A stretch of 64,000 nt of DNA from positions 1 through 64,000 of the forward strand of contig CAJYIX010000013.1 of assembly GCA_913775315.1 (NCBI GenBank), in the 5' to 3' direction. The stretch comes from an uncultured Sphingomonas sp. Its GTDB lineage: Bacteria; Pseudomonadota; Alphaproteobacteria; Sphingomonadales; Sphingomonadaceae. Each line of letters begins with the position of its first letter. Positions within the stretch are counted from its first letter, which is position 1. Below are positions 17,307-25,863 of this stretch, piece by piece. The notes under the pieces are model-generated. The model saw only the letters and a program-made list of their open reading frames with translations, had not been told where the DNA came from and did not search any database. The position numbers and the translations under genes were made by a program.

Positions 17307-17888
17307 ATGATGAAGAAGCTAGCCATCCTGCTGACGATCCCGCTTTCGGCCTGCATCAGCTTCGGCGCGAAGCCGCCGCCGTCGCTGATGACGCTGTCGC
17401 CCGCCTCGCCCGTGCCGGTGGGCGCCGCCGCCAACAGCGGTCAGGCCCGCAACATCACGATCCGCGTGCCGACCACGCCGCAGGAGATCGCCGTGACGCG
17501 CGTCCCCGTCCGCGCGACCGACACCAGCGTCGCCTACGTCAAGGACGCGCAGTGGATCGAGCCGCCCGCACGGCTGTTCGCGCGCCTGCTGTCCGACACG
17601 GTGCAGGCGCGGACGGGCTATGTCGTCCTGTCCAACCGCCAGTCGAACGTCGATCCGGGCGCGCAACTGACCGGCGAGCTTCGCAGCTTTGGCCTTGATG
17701 CTGCGAGCAACAGCGCGGTCGTCACGTACGACGCCTCGCTGCTGCGCAAGGGCGCGACCACATTCGACAAGCGCCGGTTCGAGGCGCGCGTGCCCGTGAC
17801 CGCGATCGACGCGGCGAATGCAGCGGCGGGGCTCAATCAGGCGGCGAACCAGGTCGCGACCGAGGTCGCCGACTGGGTTGGCCGGTAA
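17307..17888 (+). CDS. ABC-type transport auxiliary lipoprotein (PqiC/DUF330-like)
   Basis: 193 aa lipoprotein: signal peptide MMKKLAILLTIPLSAC with lipobox LSAC, Cys at residue 16. The body matches the auxiliary component family found after MlaD/PqiB genes: TPQEIAVTRVPVRATDTSVAYVKDAQWIEPP (in parts) and LFARLLSDTVQARTGYVVL. It is thought to sit in the outer membrane and receive lipid from the MCE protein. It is 9 bases after mlaD and completes the four-gene operon. Confidence 0.88.
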   Translation: MMKKLAILLTIPLSACISFGAKPPPSLMTLSPASPVPVGAAANSGQARNITIRVPTTPQEIAVTRVPVRATDTSVAYVKDAQWIEPPARLFARLLSDTVQARTGYVVLSNRQSNVDPGAQLTGELRSFGLDAASNSAVVTYDASLLRKGATTFDKRRFEARVPVTAIDAANAAAGLNQAANQVATEVADWVGR

Positions 17889-17912
17889 CGGATCGGCGGC
17901 GACCCTTCGTCG

Positions 17913-18914
17913 ATGTGGGTCGCCGCCCTTCTCGCTCTTGCTGCGCAAACAGGCGAAGCACCGCCTGCTCCGGCGGCGCTGGCGCCTTATCTGATCAATG
18001 GCGAGGTCCCCGCGGGCGACTATCGCTGGCTGCGCGGCCGCTTCCCCGGCGCGACCCCGGCGGAGGTCGAGGCGTTCATCGCCGCCGACCGCTTCAACCG
18101 CGCGTGCGAGGCATGGTCGAAGGCGGCGGTGCAAACGAACCTCGCCGCGCTAGGCGCGAGGGCGGTCGTGCTCGACGGCTTCTACGCCGTACCGAAGCGT
18201 TGCCAGCAGTTCATGCAGCTCGGTGTCGGCCCCGATGTGACTTGGGCCGCCTTCAGCGCCGCGCTCGACAAGGTGCGCCCCTACGCACTCGGCGTGGTCC
18301 GCGGCGTCGCGCTCGCCGAGGATCAGCTGCTTGAAAAGGGATCGTTGGCCGACCAGTTGGCGACGCGAACCGTCGGCGAGCAGGCACTGCGCTTCGCCTG
18401 GATCGAGAGCGGGAAGCATGAGGGGGTTACCGCCGGCTATACGCCGCTGGAGCGGACGATCTACGACGGCATCGTCACGCACGCGATGACGGCCCGCGAT
18501 CAGGCAAACACCGAATGGCTGGCCAAGATCGTAGCGGTCGAGGGCTGGCCGAAGCGCTCCAAGGTCGGACAGAACGCCGCCGACGCCGCCTGGCTGCTCG
18601 CGCAGCACGCCGACAACGATCCCGCCTTCCAGCTGAGGGCACTGCGGCTGATGACGCCGCTGGTCGCGCAGAAGGAAGTCGATCCGCAGCAATTCGCGAT
18701 GCTGACCGATCGCGTCGAGCTCAAGCTGTCGGGCAGGCAGCGGTACGGCACGCAATGGACGTGCGCGGCGGGCAAGCGCAAACCGTTGCCACTGACGCAG
18801 GACGATGCCGCGACCGACCGGCTGCGCAAGACCGCCGGGCTCGACACGATCGCGGAGAATGCGGCGCGGATGGACCAGCTCTACGGCCCCTGCCCGCCCG
18901 ACCCGGCGCAGTGA
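17913..18914 (+). CDS. DUF6624-like conserved hypothetical protein, secreted
   Basis: 333 aa. The first ~13 residues are hydrophobic (MWVAALLALAAQTG), a short signal-like start. The C-terminal half carries features of DUF6624-type proteins: NAADAAWLLAQHADNDPAFQ, LMTPLVAQKEVDPQQFAMLTDRV, and SGRQRYGTQWTC. Cys residues (CEAW, KRCQQ, WTCAAG, GPCPP) may form disulfides. Function unknown. Located 24 bases after the lipoprotein gene, it may be read through from the mla operon. Its stop overlaps the next start. Confidence 0.75.
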   Translation: MWVAALLALAAQTGEAPPAPAALAPYLINGEVPAGDYRWLRGRFPGATPAEVEAFIAADRFNRACEAWSKAAVQTNLAALGARAVVLDGFYAVPKRCQQFMQLGVGPDVTWAAFSAALDKVRPYALGVVRGVALAEDQLLEKGSLADQLATRTVGEQALRFAWIESGKHEGVTAGYTPLERTIYDGIVTHAMTARDQANTEWLAKIVAVEGWPKRSKVGQNAADAAWLLAQHADNDPAFQLRALRLMTPLVAQKEVDPQQFAMLTDRVELKLSGRQRYGTQWTCAAGKRKPLPLTQDDAATDRLRKTAGLDTIAENAARMDQLYGPCPPDPAQ

Positions 18915-19552
18915 TGCACACGCGCCTCCCCCACCCGCGCTTCCTTACCTTCCTCGCCATTCTGAGCGCCGGGTGCGTCGGCGGCACGCTGGCGGGACTG
19001 CCGCTGCGCATCGCGTTCGTCGCTGCGTTCGATCTGGCGGCGCTGACCTTCATCGCCGGCACGCTGCCGCTGTGGCGGATAGGAACGAACGCTGCGGCGC
19101 TGCGCGCGCGATCCGCGCGCGACGATGGCGGGCGGGCGTTCCTGCTGCTGCTGGCGGGGGTCATCGCGATCGCGGTGCTCGTCTGCGTCGTCGGCCTGCT
19201 CGGCACGCATCGCCGCGTCATTCCCGGCGCCGAGCCGCTGGCGATCGCGACCGAGGTCATCGCCTGGGGCTTCGCCAACCTCGTCTACGCGTTTCACTAT
19301 GCGCGGCTCTATTATGACCGGGACGAGGATGGCGGCGACCATGGCGGCATCGCGCTGCCCGGCGGGGCGGAGCCGGGCTTCGCCGATTTCGCCAGCTTCG
19401 CGCTGGTCATCGGCATGACCTGCCAGACCGCGGATATCGAGATCACCGGCCCGCGCATCCGCCGCGCGAGCACGGTCCACGGCCTGATCGCCTTCTTCTT
19501 CAACCTGGGCGTGCTGGCGATCACCGTGAATATCGTCGCCGGCGCGCTCTAG
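18914..19552 (+). CDS. DUF1345 family membrane protein
   Basis: 212 aa with five hydrophobic segments, including FLTFLAILSAGCVGGTLAG, IAFVAAFDLAALTFIAG, AFLLLLAGVIAIAVLVCVVGLLG and the last GLIAFFFNLGVLAITVNIVAG. The DUF1345 pattern FADFASFALVIGMTCQTADIEIT is near the C-terminus, followed by RRASTVHGLIAFFFN. Family function unknown. The ATG overlaps the upstream TGA, and the gene is convergent with the cyclophilin gene 4 bases away. Confidence 0.88.
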   Translation: MHTRLPHPRFLTFLAILSAGCVGGTLAGLPLRIAFVAAFDLAALTFIAGTLPLWRIGTNAAALRARSARDDGGRAFLLLLAGVIAIAVLVCVVGLLGTHRRVIPGAEPLAIATEVIAWGFANLVYAFHYARLYYDRDEDGGDHGGIALPGGAEPGFADFASFALVIGMTCQTADIEITGPRIRRASTVHGLIAFFFNLGVLAITVNIVAGAL

Positions 19553-19556
19553 TCCC

Positions 19557-20564
19557 CTATTTCACCGCGCGGACCGGCACCGTCAGGTTGCAGATGTCGA
19601 CCCCGCCCGCAGGCCGGTTGAAGAACGCATCGCGGCGGTTGGCGCGCGCCGCGGCATAAGCGGCGAAACTGTCGCTGTCGGTCGCCAGATACTCGAACGC
19701 CGGCCGCTCGCTGGGAGGCAGGTCGCTGCCCAGCCGAACGCGCATGATCGGCGTCCGCTCGCCCGGCGTCTTGTAGAAGCCCAGATCGCCGGTGCCGCGG
19801 CGAAGGCTGGAGAGATACTCCATCCCAGCAATCACCCGGCCGACGATGGCGATATTGCGATCGAGGTGCCGCGGCGCTTGGCCGATCACCGCGTAAAGCT
19901 CCGCCCCCGTCCCGGTATCGGGCGACAGGTTCCGGCCAACACCGACCATGCCATAGCAATGCGGCATCCACGCGCTCGTCCTGTCCGCTGCGATCGGCCA
20001 GCCGTCGAGCAGTTCGACCCACTCGGCATAGCTGTCCCGCTCGTGCCAGCCCTGCGGCGCCCGTGGCGTGACGGTGCCGCGGATTGCCGTGTCCGACAGA
20101 CGCCTCGCGCGCGCGTTCACATCGGCCAAGTCGCGCGCCTCGATCGACGGGCGCCCATCGGCGATCGCGTCGAGCGGCGTGACATAGGCGCTTTCGGGTA
20201 CGGCCTCGATCCCGGGCGGCAGCGGCTTCTTTTCGGTCGGGTCGCCCCACTGCGTCACGTAATTGTCCTGCACGCGCACGACCGCGGTCCCGTCCCACCA
20301 GCGCGCCGCCGCCAGCCGCCGCATGTTGGCGGTCCAGCCCGACGCGAAAGGCGCGGGAACGAGCTGGATGATCACGCGCCGTGGCCTGCCGCTCTCGGGC
20401 GCCAGATCCATGACGAGCAGGTCGGCGGCGGGGATCGCCCGCCAGTCGGATCGCGGCGCCCCCGCGACGATCGACGCAGGGGTCGGCGGCTCGGGCGTCT
20501 GCGGGGCGGCGGGTGCGGCCTGGATCAGGCTCATCAGCAATGCAGCGGCAAGGGTCATCGCCAT
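19557..20564 (-). CDS. cyclophilin-type peptidyl-prolyl cis-trans isomerase, exported
   Basis: 335 aa. Signal peptide MAMTLAAALLMSLIQAAPAAP (cleaved near residue 20). The domain carries cyclophilin features in diverged form: VIIQLVPAPFASGWTANMRRLAAARWWDGTAVVRVQDNYVTQWGD (in parts), MPHCYGMVGVGRN, GAELYAVIGQAPRHLDRNIAIVGRVI and GMEYLSSL. It isomerises X-Pro bonds in the periplasm; here with an extended C-terminal part. The frame is open further upstream through tRNA-Ser, but that extension is the antisense of the tRNA, so ATG 20564 was chosen. Confidence 0.88.
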   Translation of the reverse strand: MAMTLAAALLMSLIQAAPAAPQTPEPPTPASIVAGAPRSDWRAIPAADLLVMDLAPESGRPRRVIIQLVPAPFASGWTANMRRLAAARWWDGTAVVRVQDNYVTQWGDPTEKKPLPPGIEAVPESAYVTPLDAIADGRPSIEARDLADVNARARRLSDTAIRGTVTPRAPQGWHERDSYAEWVELLDGWPIAADRTSAWMPHCYGMVGVGRNLSPDTGTGAELYAVIGQAPRHLDRNIAIVGRVIAGMEYLSSLRRGTGDLGFYKTPGERTPIMRVRLGSDLPPSERPAFEYLATDSDSFAAYAAARANRRDAFFNRPAGGVDICNLTVPVRAVK

Positions 20565-20649
20565 AGCGTGGCACGCGCTTGCATCTTCGCGCAATCCCCG
20601 CACTTGCGGGCGCGGCCCGCCTCGCCTAAGCGCCGCACTCCAGCGATGC

Positions 20650-20740
20650 GGAGCGGTGGCCGAGTGGTCGAAGGCGCTCGCCTGGAAAGTGAGTATACGG
20701 CAAAACCGTATCGAGGGTTCGAATCCCTCCCGCTCCGCCA
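20650..20740 (+). tRNA. tRNA-Ser (anticodon GGA)
   Basis: 91 nt class II tRNA. The acceptor GGAGCGG pairs with CCGCTCC, CCA is encoded, the variable arm is long (TATACGGCAAAACCGTA) and the T-loop is GGTTCGAATCC. The anticodon loop CTGGAAA gives GGA, reading UCC/UCU. Its 3' end lies ~160 bases before an integrase pseudogene, so it is the probable integration site. Confidence 0.97.
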
Positions 20741-20898
20741 AATGCTGATCTCGATCAGTATCAGATTGTTCCTAGAGCCGCAGATTTGCGTGCTTTTTTC
20801 TGCTTCCGCCAGGATCGCGCCAGCCCGGACTGTCTCACTCAAGCTCACGCGAAGTGGGGGCATCTTGGGGGCACGACTTTCACGGAATGGGGGCACCG

Positions 20899-22150
20899 AT
20901 GCTGACCGATCTGAACTGCCGCCAGGCCAAGGGGAGCGACAAGAGCTACAAGCTTGGCGATTCCCGTGGTCTCTATCTTTACGTGACCCCACGGGGCATC
21001 GCTCGTGGCGATGGAAGTACCGGTTTGGCGGCAAGGAAAAACGGCTGGTGCTTGGCGCCTATCCCGAGCTTCCACTGAGCGCCGCGCGGCTGAAGCGCGA
21101 GGACGCCGCGCGTCTCCTGAAGTCGGGCGTCGACCCTGCGGTCGAGCGCAAGCAGGTGGCGGCCGCGCGCAAGTTCGAAAGTGAGACCCTGTTCGAGGCG
21201 ATCGCCCGCGAATGGCACGAGCACAACGCACCCACCTGGGTCCGCGTACATGCCGCCGACGTCATCACCAGCCTCGAGAAGGATGTGTTCTCGCGGATCG
21301 GCAATGTGCCGATCGCTGCTGTGACTTCTCCGATGATCTTCGAGGTGGTGCGCGCGATCGAGGCACGGCCATCGCTGGAGACGGCAAAGCGAGTCCGCCA
21401 GCGCATCTCGGCGATCTATGGCTATGCTGTCGCCACCGGCCGGGCGAGCTCGAACCCGGCCGAGGCGATACGGGGTGCGATGCGCCCGCAGATCAAGAAG
21501 CGGCAGCCTGCCCTGTCGACGCTTGACGAAGCACCCGCACTGCTGATGGAAGCCGATGCAGCCGCGGTGCACCCGATGACGAAGCTGGCGTCGCGTCTGA
21601 TGGCGGTGACGGCGCTCCGGCCCGTCGTGCTGCGTACGACACCATGAACCGAGCTGGAGCCGATCGACGGTGACGAACCGGTCTGGCGTATTCTCGCTGA
21701 GCGGATGAAGCTCCGGCTCGCGCGCAAGGGCCGCGATCGCTTCGACTTACTGGTGCCGCTGTCGCGACAGGCGATCGAGACGCTCGAGACTGCGCGCGCT
21801 TTCTCACCACGTGGTACCCTCGTTTTCCCGAGCCAGCGTCACGCGCAACGGCCGATCAGCGAGAACGCTGTCGGTTATTTCTACAAACGGCTGAGCGTCG
21901 CTGGTCGCCACGTACCACACGGCTGGCGACCTTATCGACGATCATGAACGAGCGTGCGCAGGCAAACGGGCGAGCAGGCGACCGAGCGATCATCGACCTC
22001 ATGCTCGCTCATGTGCCCGAAGGCATGGAGGCTTCTTATAACCGGGCTGCCTATCTGCCGCGCCGCCGCGAGATGGCGCAGGAATGGGCCGATCTTTTGA
22101 TGGAGGGCATGATGCCGGCGATGACGCTACTCGAAGGGCCACGGCGCTGA
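20899..22150 (+). pseudogene. tyrosine-recombinase integrase (P4-like), multiply disrupted
   Basis: Starts MLTDLNCRQAKGSDKSYKLGD then RGLYLYVTP, the N-terminal DUF4102 arm of P4-type integrases. A one-base loss in a C-run near 20985 shifts the frame; the next frame continues SWRWKYRFGGKEKRLVLGAYPE up to RPVVLRTTP. There TGA (21645-21647) replaces the Trp expected before TELEPIDG. The catalytic domain continues (SRQAIETLE, GTLVFPSQ, HVPHGWR) until a second shift near 21930. The end (MNERAQANGRAGDRAIIDLMLAH, in part, with AAYLPRRREMAQEWADLL) is in a third frame. Catalytic Arg context is diverged. A complete ancestor would be ~415 aa. It cannot make an active enzyme as read. Confidence 0.92.
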
Positions 22151-22335
22151 CGCCGTGAAAGCACGAGGTAGGAGAGCATAGCGGTGCGGTTCATGCCGCT
22201 CATGACCCAAATGCGGTCATTCCGTGGCTGCTTTCGTTGCTTCAGGTTCCGCCGTTCGCTCAGGTGGCCCCCGAAGCTCCATTGCGCTGGCGAGCCACGG
22301 CCCGTTCTCTGTGGCTCGTGTCGCTCCTGGACGGG

Positions 22336-22941
22336 TCAGGCGGCGATTGCCGCAATCTTCTGCAAGGCGCTCGCCATCGCGGCCCGATCCTGCTCAGGCC
22401 CGTAGGCGACGCCTTCCGCTCGGATCACCTCCACGTCCTGAATGCCAAGAAAGTTGAAGATCGCCGTGAGGTAGGTCGACAGATGATCGTGCGCCGCGAA
22501 CGGACCGTGCGAGTAAATTCCGCCCGATGAGAGAACGAGATAGACTTTACCGCTCAATAAACCGTGCGGCCCCTCGGCCGTGTAGCTGAACGTCTGCCCG
22601 GCGATCGCGACATGGTCGACCCATGCCTTCAACGTCGAAGGCACCGTAAAATTGTACATGGGCGATCCGATCACGACGACGTCCGCTGCCTTGAGCTCGT
22701 CCACCAGCGCCTTGGACCGACTCTTCGCCTCGGCCAGCTTGGTGTCGTTGGAGTCCTCGCCCGTCCAGGCATCTCGGATCGCCATGTCGACGTGAGGAAG
22801 CGGGTTCGCGACGAGATCGCGGTACACGATCGTCGCGTCCGGATCAGCCGCTGCGAGCCGGGTGACGAGTTCGCTGGAGAGGCGGCGTGTATGCGAGGTA
22901 GTGCTGTCGCTTGCGCTGGCATCGATGTGCAGGATGTTCAT
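22336..22941 (-). CDS. azoR: FMN-dependent NADH-azoreductase
   Basis: 201 aa flavodoxin-fold quinone/azo reductase. Typical AzoR pieces: MNILHIDASASDSTTSHTRRLS, the phosphate-binding GSPMYNFTVPSTLKAWVDH, and LSSGGIYSHGPFAAHDHLSTYL near the C-terminus. It reduces quinones and azo compounds by two electrons with NADH in the cytosol. The gene is divergent from an HxlR regulator with 89 bases between starts, a standard arrangement for quinone/thiol-stress control. Confidence 0.94.
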   Translation of the reverse strand: MNILHIDASASDSTTSHTRRLSSELVTRLAAADPDATIVYRDLVANPLPHVDMAIRDAWTGEDSNDTKLAEAKSRSKALVDELKAADVVVIGSPMYNFTVPSTLKAWVDHVAIAGQTFSYTAEGPHGLLSGKVYLVLSSGGIYSHGPFAAHDHLSTYLTAIFNFLGIQDVEVIRAEGVAYGPEQDRAAMASALQKIAAIAA

Positions 22942-22961
22942 AGGTCAGCCCCGGTCTGGAA

Positions 22962-23032
22962 ATGTGACCTGGACCAGCTATGTGACCCCTAGCGTCCCGC
23001 CAAGAAGGCATTTTTGCAGGACATAGTCACAT
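22962..23032. promoter_or_regulatory. candidate HxlR operator between azoR and its divergent regulator
   Basis: ATGTGAC occurs at 22962-22968 and 22980-22986 (18-base period), and the reverse complement GTCACAT at 23026-23032, overlapping the regulator's ATG. Two direct and one inverted half-site in 89 bases, in a divergent regulator/target spacer, suggest autoregulation. Confidence 0.5.
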
Positions 23033-23408
23033 GGAGCTGACCACCCCAGAGCCGATCCATGTCGAATGCAAAAGGTTCAGCGGCGTCCTCGGCCTGATCG
23101 GCGACAAATGGACCGTCATGATCGTGATGACGCTCATGGAGCGGCCGCGGCGGTTCAACGATATCAAGCGAACCATCGGCGGGATCAGCCAGCAAATGCT
23201 CGCCCGAACGCTGCGCGCGCTGGAACGCGATGGCATGGTGACCCGCACCGTCCATCCGACCGTACCGCCACAGGTGGCGTACGACCTCACCGCGCTCGGC
23301 AGGTCGCTGGGCGGCCCGATCCGCGAACTCGGATACTGGGCCGGCGAGCACATTGCGGAAATCGAGAACAACCGGTCGGCATTTGACGCGGCTAGAGACA
23401 GCCAATAG
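23031..23408 (+). CDS. HxlR family winged-helix regulator
   Basis: 125 aa, one HxlR domain: LGLIGDKWTVMIVMTLMERPRRFNDIKRTIGGISQQMLARTLRALERDGMV (in parts, ~res 18-70). Cys13 (VECKRFSG) is the usual redox- or electrophile-sensing position in this family. It probably represses the divergent azoR and itself, responding to quinones or thiol stress; this is inferred from the layout. Confidence 0.92.
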   Translation: MELTTPEPIHVECKRFSGVLGLIGDKWTVMIVMTLMERPRRFNDIKRTIGGISQQMLARTLRALERDGMVTRTVHPTVPPQVAYDLTALGRSLGGPIRELGYWAGEHIAEIENNRSAFDAARDSQ

Positions 23409-23464
23409 CCGATGAAGATGTGCAAGGATCATCGATCGGCGCCAATCACCGTGGCGATGATCGC

Positions 23465-24355
23465 TTAGCCGACCTCCCGAGCCATCTCGATCAGGGCCTT
23501 GAACGCGGCGGACGGGTTGCGTCGACTGGGGTAATAGAGGCTCAACCGGGCCAAAGGCGGGGTCCACTGTTCAAGCACCCGGACAAGCCGTCCCGCCTTG
23601 ATGTCGTCGCGCACGTCGGCCTCCATGAAATAGCCGATCCCCACGCCATCGAGCACCGCGATCCGCGCGAGGCTCGCCTCGTCAAGGGTCATCGGGCCGT
23701 CGACATCGATCTGAAGCGGCTCACCGTGTTTCTGGAATAGCCAGCGATGCAGCGCACCGTTCGGCAGGCGGATGCGCAGGCAGGCATGTCGCAGCAGATC
23801 GGGCGGCACGTGCGGGGTGCCGTTCGCCTCCAGATAACCAGGTGATGCCACCACGGCAAAGCGGCGCGGCGGTCCGACCGGAATGGCAATCATGTCGCTC
23901 GGCACGAGGTCAGCGCGCCTGAGACCCAGATCGAACCCCGCCTCGACGATGTCGACGATCCGTCCCTCCGTGACCAGATCGATGTGCACCTGCGGATAGC
24001 ACTTCAAAAACCGGATCAGCAGCGGGCGCAGGATCTCTCGCGCGCCGGAAGCGAACGCGTTTATGCGCAGCGTTCCCGATGGTGTTTCCACCTGCGATCG
24101 CGCGACGCTCATGGCATCGTGCAGCGTCCTGACCGCCGGCCTGATCTGTTCGACGAAGGTCTGCCCCGCGTCGGTCAGCGAGACGCTGCGCGTCGTGCGG
24201 TTGAACAGCCGGACGCCGACCCGTCGCTCGAGCTTGGCGATCAGGTTGCTGAGCGCCGTGGCGGAAAGGCCCAGCTCCAACGCCGCCGCACGAAACGACC
24301 CGTGCCGGGCGATGGCGAGCACCGCGTCGAATTCGCTCAGGCCATTGCCTGCCAT
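23465..24355 (-). CDS. LysR family transcriptional regulator
   Basis: 296 aa. N-terminal helix-turn-helix: [53 protein letters not shown] (in parts, ~res 7-60). The C-terminal effector domain starts near SGTLRINAF and includes [17 protein letters not shown] 24355 was chosen because LysR proteins start just before the HTH; the frame is open further. It is divergent from an NTF2/SDR pair, which it probably regulates; the spacer contains ATCAT repeats (TTATCATACGCAATCATATC). Confidence 0.92.
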   Translation of the reverse strand: MAGNGLSEFDAVLAIARHGSFRAAALELGLSATALSNLIAKLERRVGVRLFNRTTRSVSLTDAGQTFVEQIRPAVRTLHDAMSVARSQVETPSGTLRINAFASGAREILRPLLIRFLKCYPQVHIDLVTEGRIVDIVEAGFDLGLRRADLVPSDMIAIPVGPPRRFAVVASPGYLEANGTPHVPPDLLRHACLRIRLPNGALHRWLFQKHGEPLQIDVDGPMTLDEASLARIAVLDGVGIGYFMEADVRDDIKAGRLVRVLEQWTPPLARLSLYYPSRRNPSAAFKALIEMAREVG

Positions 24356-24450
24356 TATCCCGAATTCCGAAACGTCAGATACGGATTTGCCTCGATTATC
24401 ATACGCAATCATATCGCTAGATTGATCGTGTCCCGTCAAGGAGCCGAGCA

Positions 24451-24786
24451 ATGACGATCGATCTTCCAAAACCCATCGCCGACTATGTCGCCGCGAACGC
24501 CCGTCTGGACGTGGACGGCATGTTGCGGCCCTTCGCCGCCGACGCCGTCGTTCACGACCTTGGTATCGGCAAGCAGTTCAAAGGCACTTCCGAGTTGCGC
24601 ACGCTGTTCGAGGAGGAGGTGATCCCGGTGCGGGCGATCTTCACGCCGGACACCGCTCGCCGCGAAGACGGCACGGTGGTCGTCGAGGGACCGGCTCGCG
24701 GCGACTTTCCGGGCAGCCCTCTCCGCTTCACCTACCGCTTCACGCTATGGGACGAGGTGATCACGACGCTAGAGATCGCACTGTGA
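24451..24786 (+). CDS. nuclear transport factor 2 (SnoaL-like) family protein
   Basis: 111 aa alpha+beta cone-fold protein: [30 protein letters not shown], then [15 protein letters not shown] and a C-terminal strand pair [25 protein letters not shown]. Such proteins are small-molecule isomerases/hydrolases or ligand-binding partners. ATG at 24451 with AAGGAG. Its stop overlaps the SDR start (GTGA), so both are co-translated under the divergent LysR gene. Confidence 0.85.
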   Translation: MTIDLPKPIADYVAANARLDVDGMLRPFAADAVVHDLGIGKQFKGTSELRTLFEEEVIPVRAIFTPDTARREDGTVVVEGPARGDFPGSPLRFTYRFTLWDEVITTLEIAL

Positions 24787-25571
24787 CCGCTGCCATCGAT
24801 GCGACCGAGTTCGCCGGCAAGCGCGTCGTCGTCAGCGGCGGCACCAAAGGTCTTGGCCGCGCGACCGTCGAGCGCTTCCTGGCCGGGGGCGCGCAGGTCA
24901 TCACCGCCGCCCGATCGGAAGGCAGCGCGCTGGCCGAGGCGATCTTCGTGCGAGCGGACCTGACGACCGCAGAGGGCGCTGCGGCGCTGGCTGAGGCGGC
25001 ACTCGACCGGATGGGCGGCATCGACATCGTCGCGCATGTCATCGGAGGATCGGCGTCGCCCGGCGGCGGCTTTGCAGCGCTGACCGATGCGCACTGGCTG
25101 GCCGAGTTGAACCTCAATCTGCTGGCCGCCGTCCGGCTCGACCGGCTCCTCGTCCCGCAGATGATCGGCCGAGGGAGCGGCACGATCGTCCACGTCACCT
25201 CGATCCAAGCCATCCTGCCGCTGCCGGAATCGACGACCGCTTATGCGGCTGCCAAAGCGGCGCTCAGAACCTATAGCAAGTCCCTGTCGAAGGAGCTCGG
25301 CCCCAAGGGCGTGCGGGTCAATGCCGTCTCGCCCGGCTGGATCATGACCGAGGCGGCAGGTGACTTTCTGGAGCGAATCCGCCGTGCAACGGGCGGCACT
25401 ATCGAGGACGCCCGGCAGCAGGTGCTCGACGGCCTCGGCGGCATACCGATCGGACGAGCGGCCGAGCCGCAGGAGGTCGCCGACTTGATCGCCTACCTGG
25501 CGTCGGACCGCGCAGCCGCGATCCATGGCGCGGAATTCATCATCGATGGCGGCACGGTCCGAACCGTTTGA
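24783..25571 (+). CDS. short-chain dehydrogenase/reductase
   Basis: 262 aa classical SDR with a GTG start. Cofactor motif VSGGTKGLGRATVE (~res 15-28; T-G-x3-G-x-G type), strand-4 AHVIGG, catalytic Ser in VHVTSIQA, and YxxxK in YAAAKAALRTYSK. C-terminal EFIIDGGT is standard. It oxidises or reduces a small alcohol/ketone with NAD(P). The partner NTF2-like protein suggests a two-step conversion of the same substrate, as often seen in LysR-controlled pairs. Confidence 0.92.
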   Translation: MTAAIDATEFAGKRVVVSGGTKGLGRATVERFLAGGAQVITAARSEGSALAEAIFVRADLTTAEGAAALAEAALDRMGGIDIVAHVIGGSASPGGGFAALTDAHWLAELNLNLLAAVRLDRLLVPQMIGRGSGTIVHVTSIQAILPLPESTTAYAAAKAALRTYSKSLSKELGPKGVRVNAVSPGWIMTEAAGDFLERIRRATGGTIEDARQQVLDGLGGIPIGRAAEPQEVADLIAYLASDRAAAIHGAEFIIDGGTVRTV

Positions 25572-25863
25572 ACGGCACACAGAAGCCTCGGCCCGGTCGC
25601 CATGTGCCGTACGCTGTGACTTGGCTGTCCGACAGGGTTTCCCAAGAGGCGCCTTTGCTTCTGAACCTTGGACATCTGCATTCAGGGCAGGTTTGAATAA
25701 GCGCCACGCTACGCCCCTGCCGATGAACGATCCGCTCGTCGCTTTCGCATCGCCCACCGCCGCCGCAGGCGCCCCACAAACTAAATCATTGGCAAAAAGG
25801 GTCTTTCGGGAGCGTCCTTTGTTCAGTCCTTGAGCGCCAGGCGCGGGCGCAAGAGGAATTCGA

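Noticed and set aside
20565..20741. N-terminal extension of the cyclophilin gene (starting MAEREGFEPS)
   Set aside because: This is the antisense reading of tRNA-Ser, a familiar misannotation; a signal peptide starts at ATG 20564.
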